This document shows, piece by piece, positions 28,866 through 37,763 of a stretch of DNA of 64,000 nucleotides (its first letter is position 1; each line of letters opens with the position of its first letter). Origin of the DNA: Lysobacter_K koreensis (GTDB taxonomy: Bacteria > Pseudomonadota > Gammaproteobacteria > Xanthomonadales > Xanthomonadaceae). The stretch covers positions 887,317 to 951,316 of the forward strand of contig NZ_JBHTIH010000003.1 of the NCBI RefSeq assembly GCF_042677045.1. The letters run 5' to 3'. Under the pieces are notes generated by a model. That model worked only from the letters and a program-made list of their open reading frames with translations. It was not told the DNA's origin and did no database searches. The position numbers and the translations under genes are program-made.

Positions 28866-30881
28866 TTACGGCCAGATCCTGATCTGCTGCTCGGCCTGGA
28901 GCTGCATCGGCGTGCCGGCCTTGCAGCCGTAGGCTTCGCCGAAGCTGGCCAGGTTCATCACCGGCCCGTTGGCGCGCCATTGCCCCGGCGCATGCACGTT
29001 GCGCGCGGCGTGTTGGGTGGCCGCGTCGGTGGTCAGCTGCTGCGGCCACAGGCTCGCCCAGCCCTTGTAGAACGCCTGCTTGGCTTCCTTGGTGGCCGCC
29101 GGTTGCGCGGCGTTGTAGGCCGCCCATGCCAGCTCGACGCCGGCGAGGTCGGCAATGTTCTCGTCGCGGGTCTGGCTGCCGTTGAGCCGGATCCCGCTGA
29201 GCTCCGGATACGCGAAGCCGCCGTACTGCGCGCTGACCCGGTTGCCCAAGGCTTCCCACGCGCCGATCTCGGCCGGCGTCCACCAGTCGCGGACCTCGGC
29301 CCTGGCATCGACCATGCGGCCGCGGCTGTCGAAGCCGTGGCTCAGTTCGTGGCCCACCAGCGCGCCGTAGGCGCCGTACTGCGCGGCGGTTTCGCGGCTG
29401 AGGTCGAGCACCGGCGGCTGCAGCATCGCGGCGGTGACGATCAGGCGGTTCTGGGCGAGGTCGTACGCCAGCGCCGGCTGCTGCGGCAGCACGTCCCAGC
29501 GGCGGTCGGCGTTGCCGCGGCCGATGCGCTTCATTTCCTCGCGGTGGTGCCAGGTCGACGCGATCAGGATGTTGCCGCCGTAGCTGCCACGGCCCATCGG
29601 TTGCACGGTGTAGTCGAGGTCGCGCTTCGGCGCGCCGATCTCGATCTTGAGGTTGGCCAGCTTGGCGCGGGCTTCGGCCTTGGCGGCTGCGCCCAGCCGC
29701 GGGTCGCGGTCGAGCGCGGCGCCCAGCGCGGCACGCACGTTGGTGGCGATTTCCTCGGCGCGTGCCTTGTTGGCCGCGGGCAGGTAGCGGCCGACGTACT
29801 CGCGCCCCAGCATCGGGCCGGCGGCCAGGTTGATCGCGTCCAGCACCTGCTGCTGGCGGGGCGCCGGCGCGGCCTGGCCGGCAAGCATGCGGCCGCGGAA
29901 GTCGAAGTGCGCGTCACGCCATGGCTTGGCCAGGTACGGCGCCATCGCGTCGCCGACGCGCCAGCGCAGGTAGGTCTTCCACTGCGCCGGCTTGAGCCCG
30001 CCGACCAGCGCGTCAAGCTGCGCGAACAGCGCCGGGTTGGCGATCGACACGCTGTCGTCGGTCACGCCCTGGGCCTTGAGGAACTCGGCCAGCTGCAGGC
30101 GCTTGTAGGTCTTGGCCAGGGTGGCGGTGGCGACTGGGGCGTAGTTGGCGCGCGGATCGCGCAACTGCGCGAGCGGCTTGGACGACTGCGCGATGCGGGT
30201 CTCCAGATCGATCACCTGCTGGGCCTCGGCGGCCAGCTGCGCCTGCGGGGTGCCGGTCAGCGCGAGGATCTTCTGCACGTAGTTGTTGTAGTGGCCAAGC
30301 ACCGCGCGCGTTTCGGCATCGGTGCGGGTGTAGAAGGCCGGGTCGGACAGGCCCAGGCCGCCTTGGCTGAAGTAGCCGATGTGGCGGCCGAGGTCCTGGA
30401 GGTCGACGTCGGCGCCGAAATTGAACGCGACCGGGATGCCGACCTGGTGCAGCGCGGCGATCGAGGCCGGCACGTCCTTGGCCTTCTTGATCGCGTTGAT
30501 GCGTGCCAGCAGCGGCGCCACCGGGTTGGCACCGTCGCGCTCGACCGAGGCCTCGTCCAGGCCGCTGGCCCAGAAGTCGCCGAGCAGCTTCTGCACGTTG
30601 CCCTGCGGTGCGGCCATCGCGGTGTTGAGCAGTTCGACCTGCTGCGCGCGCGCGCGATCGCTGAGCTGCTCCAGCGCCGACAGGGAGGGCACGCCGGGCA
30701 ACAGCGTGTTGGCCTTGAGCCAGTCGGCATTGGCGCTGCCGTAGAAGTCGGTGCAGGCGGCAGCGACGGCCGGGGCCTTGGCCTTGGCAGCGCGCTTCTT
30801 CTTTTGGGCTTCGGCGGACGGCGAGGCGAGGCCGGCGATCAGGCTCAGGGCGAGGGCACAGGCAAGCGGGCGTAGGGTCAT
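28866..30881 (-). CDS. M13 (neprilysin-like) zinc metallopeptidase 1
   Basis: A 671-residue secreted peptidase of family M13. It has a signal peptide (cleavage near AEA, residue 24), a KKKR-rich start to the mature protein, an M13_N helical domain (about residues 40-430), and the catalytic domain with the zinc site HELSH near residue 510 and the third ligand Glu in ENIADLAG. The C-terminal CKAGTPM motif is conserved. Unlike its neighbour, it lacks the NAYY substrate-binding motif; the position reads ALAYDLAQN, which may change specificity. Its promoter region is the 387-base gap to the next M13 gene. Confidence 0.93.
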   Translation of the reverse strand: MTLRPLACALALSLIAGLASPSAEAQKKKRAAKAKAPAVAAACTDFYGSANADWLKANTLLPGVPSLSALEQLSDRARAQQVELLNTAMAAPQGNVQKLLGDFWASGLDEASVERDGANPVAPLLARINAIKKAKDVPASIAALHQVGIPVAFNFGADVDLQDLGRHIGYFSQGGLGLSDPAFYTRTDAETRAVLGHYNNYVQKILALTGTPQAQLAAEAQQVIDLETRIAQSSKPLAQLRDPRANYAPVATATLAKTYKRLQLAEFLKAQGVTDDSVSIANPALFAQLDALVGGLKPAQWKTYLRWRVGDAMAPYLAKPWRDAHFDFRGRMLAGQAAPAPRQQQVLDAINLAAGPMLGREYVGRYLPAANKARAEEIATNVRAALGAALDRDPRLGAAAKAEARAKLANLKIEIGAPKRDLDYTVQPMGRGSYGGNILIASTWHHREEMKRIGRGNADRRWDVLPQQPALAYDLAQNRLIVTAAMLQPPVLDLSRETAAQYGAYGALVGHELSHGFDSRGRMVDARAEVRDWWTPAEIGAWEALGNRVSAQYGGFAYPELSGIRLNGSQTRDENIADLAGVELAWAAYNAAQPAATKEAKQAFYKGWASLWPQQLTTDAATQHAARNVHAPGQWRANGPVMNLASFGEAYGCKAGTPMQLQAEQQIRIWP

Positions 30882-31061
30882 CGCGGGGTTCCAGGCGGGA
30901 CTGCGGCGGGGGCCACAGTGGGGGATCGAAGGCTGGCCGGAGTCTAACAATCGCCTCGCGGCAGCCACTGAACGGTTTCGTCACGGTGCCGGGCCGCAGC
31001 GTTCAAACAGCACACGCCTGCACGAGGCGACTTTTTCAAGAGCAAAGCCCACGCAGCGCGC

Positions 31062-31094
31062 AAAAAAAGAAGGCCCGGGAGATCCCGGGCCTTC
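31062..31094 (-). terminator. Intrinsic terminator downstream of M13 peptidase 2
   Basis: The stem GAAGGCCCGGG / CCCGGGCCTTC encloses a short loop and is followed, on the minus strand, by seven T residues. It ends transcription from the second M13 gene before the first. Confidence 0.92.
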
Positions 31095-31130
31095 ACGCCT
31101 AGCCGACGAGGGCGAGGTTGGACGCTTGCA

Positions 31131-31251
31131 AGCCATTGGCTCGCGTTCGTCCGAGCGCCTGCGCGAATAGCGCAGGCTGGACGAGGGTGCAGCCCACGAG
31201 CCATTGGCCCGCGTTCGTCCGAGCGTCCGCGCGAATAGCGCGGGCCGGACG
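31131..31251. repeat. Tandem 53-bp repeat with a covarying hairpin
   Basis: Two 53-base copies (31131-31183 and 31199-31251) start with AGCCATTGGC and share GCGTTCGTCCGAGCG. Each contains a six-base stem closed by a GAATA loop. Copy one reads CTGCGC/GCGCAG and copy two CCGCGC/GCGCGG, so a T-A pair has become a C-G pair while pairing is kept. The rest of the 387-base gap 30882-31268 holds the terminator and the promoter of M13 peptidase 1. Confidence 0.85.
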
Positions 31252-31268
31252 CGTTACTTACGCACAGA

Positions 31269-33374
31269 TCACCAGATCACCACCTGCTTGTCGCCCTCGC
31301 GCACCATCGGCTGGCCCGGCTTGCACGAGAACGCCGCGGCGAACGCCGGCAGGTTCGACGGCGCGCCGATCGCGCGGAAGTTGGCCGGCGCGTGCGGGTC
31401 GGTGGTCAGGCGCACGTTGAGCTCTTCCGGGGTGAAGTTGCGGCGCCACACGGTGGCCCAGTTGGCGAAGAAGCGCTGGTCGCGGGTCAGGCCGTCGGTC
31501 TTGGGATCGGGCTTGTCGCCCGCGGCCGCCTTCATCGCGTCGTAAGCCACCGCCAGGCCGCCGAGGTCGGCGATGTTCTCGCCCAGGGTCAGCTTGCCGT
31601 TGACGTTCTTGCCCTTGACCGCCTCGTAGCCGTCGAACTGGTTGACCAGCTTGTCGGTCAGGCCGGTGAAGCCCTTGGCGTCGGCCGGGGTCCACCAGTT
31701 CTCGAAGTTGCCGGCCGGGCCGAAGCGGCTGCCCTGGTCGTCGTAGCCGTGGATCATCTCGTGGCCGATCACCGCACCGATGCCGCCGTAGTTGATCTCG
31801 TCGGTGGCATTGGGGTCGAAGAACGGCGGTTGCAGGATCGCGGCCGGGAACACGATCTCGTTCTGCAGCGGGTTGTAGTAGGCGTTGACCATCTGCGGCG
31901 GCATGCCCCACTCGGTCTTGTCGACCGGCTTGCCGATCTTGCCCATCATCCACTTGTAGTTGAACTCGTTGGCGGCCAGCACGTTGCCGATGTAGCTGTC
32001 GCGGCTGGTGGCCAGGCCATTCCACTCACGCCACTTGTCGGGGTAGCCGATCTTGGGGGTGAAGGCGGCCCACTTCTCCATTGCCTTCTTCTTGGTCTCC
32101 GGGCTCATCCAGGCCAGGTTCTCGATACGGACCTTGAGCGCGTCGCTGAGGTTCTTGACCAGCGTGACCATGCGCGCCTTGGACTCCGGCGTGAACGCGA
32201 CCTTGACGTACATCTGGCCCAGGGCCTCGCCGGCCTGGTTCTCGATGGTGTCGAGCACGCGCTTGCCACGCTCCTTGAGCTCCTTCTGGCCGCGCAGGGT
32301 CTGGTTGTAGAACGCGAAGTTCTGCTGCACGAACGCATCAGACAGGAACGGCGAAGCGCCATCGACCGTGTGGAAGCGCAGGTAGCTCTGCCACTGCGCG
32401 GCCGGCACGTCGACCAGCATCTTGCTGACTTCCTGGTGGAACGCCGGGATCGCCAGCGAGAACATCTTCGGCGTGGCCACGCCCTGCGATTCGAAGAACT
32501 TCGTCCACGGGAAGTTCGGGGTCAACTTGTCGGCCTCGGCCGGCGACACCGGGTTGTAGTACAGCGAGACGTCGCGCGACAGCTGCTCGCTCGACTTCGA
32601 CACCTTGGCCAGGCGGGTCTCGAACGCGATCACGTCCTTGGCCTGCTTGGCGGCGTCCGCGGCGGCGATGCCCGACAGTTCCAGCACCTTGGCGATATGC
32701 GCCTGGTACGCGGCGAGCTTCTCCTTGTGCTCGGCCTTCTCGTAGTACTCCTTGTCCGGCAGGCCCAGGCCGCCCTGCGCGGCGTAGGCGATGTTGTTCT
32801 TGGAGTCCTTGAAGTCGGCTTCCGGGCCGAAGCCGAACAGGTCGTTCTCGCCCCTGGCGGCCGTGGTGCGCAGGTGCTCGGCGATCTTCTCCGGGGTATC
32901 GAGCGCGGCGATCGCGTCCAGGCGGCCCTTGATCGGCTCGATGCCCTGGGCGTTGATCTTGGCCGCGTCCATGCCGGTGGCGTAGAAGTCGCCGACGATC
33001 TTCTCGACGCCGGTTGCGCCGGCCTTGGCCGCCGCCTGCTCGGCCAGCTGGCGCTGCACGCCGGTGGAACGCTCGTCGAGCATCTCGAACGCGCCCCACG
33101 AGGTGCGGTCGCCGGGGATGGCGTTGGCGGCCAGCCACTTGCCGTTGACGTAGCCGCCGAAGTCGGTGCACGCGTCCTTGCTGGTGTCCAGGTTGTCCAG
33201 GGTGAAGCGGTTGACCGGCGGCAGCTTGCTTTCGTCGATCGTGAACGCCGCGGCGTCGGCCGCCGGCTTGGCGGCATCGGCGGCCGGGGCGGCGGCGTCT
33301 TGCTTGGCGCACGCGGCCACGGCGGTGGCGATCGCGAGGGACAGCATCAGGACTTGCGGGCTTTTCAGGGACAT
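31269..33374 (-). CDS. M13 (PepO/neprilysin-like) zinc metallopeptidase 2, lipoprotein
   Basis: A 701-residue M13 peptidase with a lipoprotein signal (AVAACAKQD, acylated Cys near residue 21) and an Ala-rich linker, then the helical N-terminal domain with TDFGGYVNGKWLA and a catalytic domain with all family motifs: NAYYNP, FPAAILQPPFFD, HEMIHGYDDQGSRF near residue 536, ENIADLGG, and C-terminal CKPGQPM. The start at 33374 gives a clean lipoprotein signal; upstream in-frame residues to 33455 look non-coding. It and the preceding M13 gene appear to be old paralogs arranged in tandem. Confidence 0.95.
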   Translation of the reverse strand: MSLKSPQVLMLSLAIATAVAACAKQDAAAPAADAAKPAADAAAFTIDESKLPPVNRFTLDNLDTSKDACTDFGGYVNGKWLAANAIPGDRTSWGAFEMLDERSTGVQRQLAEQAAAKAGATGVEKIVGDFYATGMDAAKINAQGIEPIKGRLDAIAALDTPEKIAEHLRTTAARGENDLFGFGPEADFKDSKNNIAYAAQGGLGLPDKEYYEKAEHKEKLAAYQAHIAKVLELSGIAAADAAKQAKDVIAFETRLAKVSKSSEQLSRDVSLYYNPVSPAEADKLTPNFPWTKFFESQGVATPKMFSLAIPAFHQEVSKMLVDVPAAQWQSYLRFHTVDGASPFLSDAFVQQNFAFYNQTLRGQKELKERGKRVLDTIENQAGEALGQMYVKVAFTPESKARMVTLVKNLSDALKVRIENLAWMSPETKKKAMEKWAAFTPKIGYPDKWREWNGLATSRDSYIGNVLAANEFNYKWMMGKIGKPVDKTEWGMPPQMVNAYYNPLQNEIVFPAAILQPPFFDPNATDEINYGGIGAVIGHEMIHGYDDQGSRFGPAGNFENWWTPADAKGFTGLTDKLVNQFDGYEAVKGKNVNGKLTLGENIADLGGLAVAYDAMKAAAGDKPDPKTDGLTRDQRFFANWATVWRRNFTPEELNVRLTTDPHAPANFRAIGAPSNLPAFAAAFSCKPGQPMVREGDKQVVIW

Positions 33375-33617
33375 GCGGTTCAAGGTCACGGGGTAACTCC
33401 AGCCAGCGGGCGTGGGAAATGTCGGAAGACCACCCGGAAGGGCGTCGGCGGACACTAGCCCCCCGAGCGACCCCGGCGCGGGTGTCGAAGGTCATGCCAC
33501 GGTGCTGCGCGGGTTGCGCAAGTCGCCGTGTTTCGTGATGAAGGTGGCGTCGCCGGGACCGCGAGGGCGCCCGTGCTACGTTTCCGCGCAATTGACGAAG
33601 GATCGACGGGGCGGCGC

Positions 33618-35000
33618 ATGCGGGTGCATTTCCACGGAGCGGCGGGCGAGGTTACCGGGTCCCTGCACGAGGTCGAGGCCGCCGGCAAGCGCCTGCTGCT
33701 GGACTGCGGGATGATCCAGGGCAGCCCCGAAGCCGAGCACCGCAACACCGAACCGTTCCCGTTCGAACCCACCGCGCTCGACGCGCTGGTCATCAGCCAC
33801 GCCCACATCGACCACATCGGCCGGGTGCCGCTGCTGGTCAAGCGCGGCTTCCGCGGCCCGATCCATGCTCAGGCCGCGACCGCCGACCTGATGGCGATCA
33901 TGCTGCTCGACGCGGCCTCGATCGCCGAAAGCGAAGCCGAGCGCGGCAACCGCCACCGCCGCGCGGGCGAGCCGCGGCTGCTGCCGCTGTACACCCGCGA
34001 CGACGTCAATGCCGCGATGGCGCAGGTGCGGCCGCTGCCCTACGACACCCGCAAGGCGATCCTGGCCGGGGTCGAGATCGCGTTCCGCGAGGCCGGCCAC
34101 ATCCTCGGTTCGAGCGCGGTCGAGCTGTGGGCCGACGGCCGCAAGCTGGTGTTCTCAGGCGACCTCGGCCCGAAAGGCACGCCGATCCTGCGCGACCCCG
34201 CGCCAATCGACGCCGCCGACCTGGTGCTGATGGAATCGACCTATGGCGACCGCAACCACCGCGAACGTGCCGACACCATCCGCGAGCTTGGCCGCATCCT
34301 CGACGAGGCCTGGCGCGACGGCGGCAACGTGCTGATCCCGGCGTTCGCGGTCGGGCGCAGCCAGGAACTGCTGTACTGGTTCGCGCTGCACGCGGACGAA
34401 TGGAACCTGTCGCGCTGGAAGATCTACCTCGACAGCCCGATGGCGGCCAAGGTGATCGGCGTCTACCAGCGCCACCACGAGCTGTTCGACCCGCCAGCGC
34501 GCGCGGCGTGGGCGCACAGGCCCAGTCCGTTCACGATGTCGAACCTGCACGTCGCGCAATCGCCGCAGGAATCGATTGCGATCAACCAGGTCGAGCGCGG
34601 CGCGATCATCATCGCCGGCAGCGGCATGGCCAACGCCGGCCGCATCGTCCACCACCTCAAGCACAACCTCAGCCGGCACGAGGCGCACGTGGTGTTCGTC
34701 GGTTACCAAGGCGAGGGCACACTGGGCCGGCGGCTGGTCAACGGCGCCAAGTGGGCGCGCATCCACGGCCGCGACTACCGGGTCAACGCGCAGGTGCACA
34801 CGGTCGGTGGCCTGTCGGCGCATGCCGACCAGCAGGGGCTGATCGAGTGGTACGGCCACATCGAGGGGCACCCGTCGCTGGTGCTGGTGCACGGCGAGGA
34901 CCTGGCGCGCGAGGCGCTGGCCGGCGAGATCGGAGAGCGCTTCGGCACCGACGTGACGCTGGCGCGGCCGGGGATGACGCTGAACGTGGGAGGCGATTGA
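33618..35000 (+). CDS. Beta-CASP metallo-beta-lactamase RNA nuclease-like protein
   Basis: A 460-residue MBL-fold protein with an inserted beta-CASP domain, as in bacterial CPSF73-like RNases. The zinc motif SHAHIDHIGR is at about residues 58-67. Further motifs are GHILGSS, VFSGDLG, MESTYGDRNH, the beta-CASP segment SPMA, GSGMANAGRI, and the C-terminal GGLSAHADQ. These proteins act on RNA in several species, but the target here is not known. It is divergent from the M13 gene. Two repeat arms follow its stop. Confidence 0.92.
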   Translation: MRVHFHGAAGEVTGSLHEVEAAGKRLLLDCGMIQGSPEAEHRNTEPFPFEPTALDALVISHAHIDHIGRVPLLVKRGFRGPIHAQAATADLMAIMLLDAASIAESEAERGNRHRRAGEPRLLPLYTRDDVNAAMAQVRPLPYDTRKAILAGVEIAFREAGHILGSSAVELWADGRKLVFSGDLGPKGTPILRDPAPIDAADLVLMESTYGDRNHRERADTIRELGRILDEAWRDGGNVLIPAFAVGRSQELLYWFALHADEWNLSRWKIYLDSPMAAKVIGVYQRHHELFDPPARAAWAHRPSPFTMSNLHVAQSPQESIAINQVERGAIIIAGSGMANAGRIVHHLKHNLSRHEAHVVFVGYQGEGTLGRRLVNGAKWARIHGRDYRVNAQVHTVGGLSAHADQQGLIEWYGHIEGHPSLVLVHGEDLAREALAGEIGERFGTDVTLARPGMTLNVGGD

Positions 35001-35036
35001 TCGTCCAGTGACTGCGTCCACCCAAGTCGCTGGCTT

Positions 35037-35203
35037 GGCTCCCTCTCCCTCCGGGAGAGGGTTGGGGTGAGGGGCCGGCGGAGCCAGGCGGGTGAATTGC
35101 GGCGGAGGTCATCAGCCCGGGCCTTGCTCTATCTCGGCAACCCAGCCACTGCCGTTGCGTCGAACCCTCACCCTCGGTCCCTCTCCCGGCGGGAAAGGGA
35201 GAC
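35037..35203. repeat. Inverted pair of CCCTCTCCC-type intergenic repeats
   Basis: The left arm (35037-35074, CCCTCTCCCTCCGGGAGAGG then GTTGGGGTGAGGGG) recurs in inverted form at 35164-35203. This is a widely dispersed proteobacterial intergenic repeat. Part of the same repeat is seen at the tgt 3' end. Confidence 0.75.
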
Positions 35204-35579
35204 CAATCAAGCTGAACAGCCACGACAGCTCACCAAATTCGGCTGGCTTGTCCCACCCCTTTCGCGTACAGTTCGCCCCGTTCAGCGCACGGCTGCCACC
35301 CCGCAAGGGGTACGTTTCCCAGGTTGCCCGTCGTATTGGCGTGATCATCCTTGATCAAGAACCCGCACATCCATGTGCGGACTTTCCAATGCGACTATTT
35401 ATCCAGCCACGTCTTTCGTAGCGCCGACACGGTCCGGAGCATCCGGCACCGTCTAAATTCGATACTCGCAGCGCGGTTCAAGGGAACGCTGGGGTTATCA
35501 CACGACCGCCTGATCCAGGTTGCGCACGCCATGTGTGCCTTCCCGGTGTCGGCATTCGTGGACCACCGGAGTTCCATCA
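35204..35579 (+). promoter_or_regulatory. Long, relatively A+T-rich leader upstream of rhlE
   Basis: About 375 bases without a supported gene precede rhlE. An 18-base perfect palindromic hairpin (CCGCACAT-CC-ATGTGCGG, 35363-35380) and a TGATCA direct repeat just before it are visible. RNA helicase genes often have long leaders used for autoregulation or cold induction; the role here is inferred. Confidence 0.4.
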
Positions 35580-36919
35580 TGACTTTTGAATCCCTCGGGC
35601 TTGCGCCCGCGTTGCTGCGCGCGCTCGGCGAGCAGAACTACAACACCCCGACCCCGATCCAGTTGCAGGCGATCCCGCTGGCGATGGCCGGCCACGACCT
35701 GCTGGGCGGCGCCCAGACCGGCACCGGCAAGACCGCCGCGTTCGGCCTGCCGCTGCTCAACCACCTGTCCAAGCTGACCGGCGTCAACGGCCCGCGCAAG
35801 CCGCGCGCGCTGGTGCTGGTGCCGACCCGCGAGCTGGCGGTGCAGGTCAACGACAGCCTGCGTGGCTACGCCAAGCACCTGCGCCTGAACATCTGTTCGA
35901 TCTACGGCGGCGCCGGCATGGGCCCGCAGGTCGACATGCTGCGTCGCGGCGTCGACGTGCTGGTCGCCACCCCCGGCCGCCTGATCGACCACCTCGAGCG
36001 CGGCACCGCCAAGCTCGACGCAATCGAGGTGCTGGTGCTCGACGAAGCCGACCGCATGCTCGACATGGGCTTCCTGCCGGCGATCAAGCGCGTGCTCGCG
36101 CGCCTGCCGCAGCAGCGCCAGACGATGCTGTTCTCGGCCACGTTCGAGGCTGAGATCAAGAAGCTCGCGCTCGAGTTCATGGTCAACCCGCAGCAGGTGC
36201 AGGTCGCCGCCAACAACACCATCGCCGACACCATCGCCCACAAGGCGCACCCGGTCGACGGCGGTCGCAAGCGCGACCTGCTGATCCAGATCCTGACCCA
36301 GCGCCACACCGACCAGGTGCTGGTGTTCGGCCGCACCAAGCACGGCTGCAACCGCCTGGCCGAACAGCTGGAAGACGCCGGCCTCAAGGCCGTCGCGATC
36401 CACGGCAACAAGAGCCAGGCCCAGCGCCAGAAAGCCCTGCGCGACTTCAAGGCGAACAAGGCCCGCGTGCTGGTCGCCACCGACGTCGCCGCGCGCGGCC
36501 TCGACATCCCCGACCTGCCGCTGGTGATCAACTTCGACCTGCCGATGGTGGCCGAGGACTACGTGCACCGCATCGGCCGCACCGGCCGCAACGGCGCCAC
36601 GGGCGAGGCCATCTCGCTGGTGTCGCCGGATGAGGGCGGCCTGCTGCGCCAGATCCAGCGCATCCTCAAGGACGACATCCAGATGGTGACGGTGGACGGC
36701 TTCGTGCCGACGCGCCCGATCCGCATGGGCTCGGACGCGCCCGGCGCGCGCAACCCGGGCGGTCGCCCGGGCGGCAACAACGGCCCGCGCAAGCCGGCCC
36801 CGCGCCACGGCCAGCCGGCCCCGCGCCACGCGCACGCCGGTCCGCAGCGCCGCGGCGGCGCCCCGGGCAGCGGCCGCAGCAGCGGTTCGGGTTCGCGCAG
36901 CGGGTTCAGCGGCGCCTGA
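35580..36919 (+). CDS. rhlE: DEAD-box RNA helicase, RhlE type
   Basis: An ATP-dependent RNA helicase of about 446 residues. All core motifs are intact: Q motif, AQTGTGKT (I), PTRELAVQV (Ia), [10 protein letters not shown] (Ib), DEAD in VLDEADRML (II), SAT (III), [12 protein letters not shown] (V) and [10 protein letters not shown] (VI). The C-terminus is a Gly/Pro/Arg/His-rich tail as in RhlE proteins. The start at 35580 has GGAG six bases upstream and matches the family N-terminus (MTFESLGL); longer in-frame starts lie in the leader. A strong terminator follows. Confidence 0.95.
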
Positions 36920-36942
36920 TCCAGGCGCACCGCTGAAATGAG

Positions 36943-36972
36943 AAAGGGCCGGCATTGCCGGCCCTTTTTTTG
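36943..36972 (+). terminator. Intrinsic terminator after rhlE
   Basis: AAAGGGCCGGC and GCCGGCCCTTT pair around a short loop, followed by seven T residues. The remaining 36973-37229 shows nothing beyond the promoter region of the PAAR operon. Confidence 0.95.
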
Positions 36973-37229
36973 TGTGCGGCGACCGGGTTGCAACACCGTG
37001 GTCCGTCCAGCCTGCCGTTCCAGAACGCCACGAGCACCGCGCGAGCTAGGAGAAGACCGCTCCGGCACGCTCCGGAACCGCCTTGAAGCGGCGCAATGGC
37101 GCGGCAGCGGTCCGGCAACGGATTGAAGCCGTCTCCGATGAATGCTCTGGAGCACCCTGCCTGCGGGCTGATAGGCTCCGACCAGGGAGATTCGCACAAC
37201 GGAACTGGCTTACGGTCAAGGAGGATCGA

Positions 37230-37763
37230 TTGAGCAAGCTATGGATCGTACTCGGTGACTCGACGAGTGCTGGCGGTGTGGTTATCACCGGTTCGCCAGG
37301 AACCGATATAGACGGCAAGCCCGTCGCCCGAATCGGGGACAAAGCCACGTGTCCGACACACAAGGGCATTTTCCCGATTGTCACCGGCAACCCGTGCGAA
37401 GTAATCGACGGACAACCCGTAGCGCGCCACGGCGACAAGCTTGCATGCGGCTGCACGTTGATTGCCGGCAAGCAGAGCCGGACGTTCGATGATGATGGCG
37501 GCAGCAACAAACCCAGGCCTAGAGCGGACCAGGCGCGCGCGGCAGTCGCCGCGGCACCATCGGGTGTCGAAGAATTCGACGAAGCCTTCGTTCTACTCTC
37601 GGAGTTGACCGGCAAGCCCTTGAAGAACCGGCAATACAAGGTGACTCGTGCAAACGGTGCAGTAGAGAACGGCACTACCGATCACGAAGGGAAGACTCAC
37701 GTGGTCAAGACCGACAAGGCGGAGCTGCTGACGGTCGAGCTGGAAGAGGAAATCCCGGCATGA
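37230..37763 (+). CDS. PAAR-domain protein with C-terminal transthyretin-like domain
   Basis: PAAR proteins form the sharp tip on the VgrG spike of type VI secretion systems and carry effectors. This 177-residue protein has a PAAR domain (residues 1-85) with GDSTSAGGVVITGSP, two PVAR-type motifs, and Cys/His residues (CPTHKG, ACGC) that should bind the tip metal, then a linker and a C-terminal beta-rich domain (about 110-177; PLKNRQYKVTRANG, DHEGKTHVV) that looks like a transthyretin-type fold. The TTG start at 37230 is chosen because a perfect AAGGAGG lies five bases upstream. Its stop overlaps the amidase start (ATGA). G+C is visibly lower than neighbours, which suggests horizontal transfer. 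Confidence 0.88.
   Translation: MSKLWIVLGDSTSAGGVVITGSPGTDIDGKPVARIGDKATCPTHKGIFPIVTGNPCEVIDGQPVARHGDKLACGCTLIAGKQSRTFDDDGGSNKPRPRADQARAAVAAAPSGVEEFDEAFVLLSELTGKPLKNRQYKVTRANGAVENGTTDHEGKTHVVKTDKAELLTVELEEEIPA

Noticed and set aside
31131..31251. Tandem repeat considered as a CRISPR array
   Set aside because: Only two units of 53 bases with a 15-base spacer and internal hairpins; no cas genes.
28794..33458. Two long plus-strand frames antisense to the M13 peptidases
   Set aside because: Antisense shadows; the minus strand has HExxH enzymes with signal peptides.
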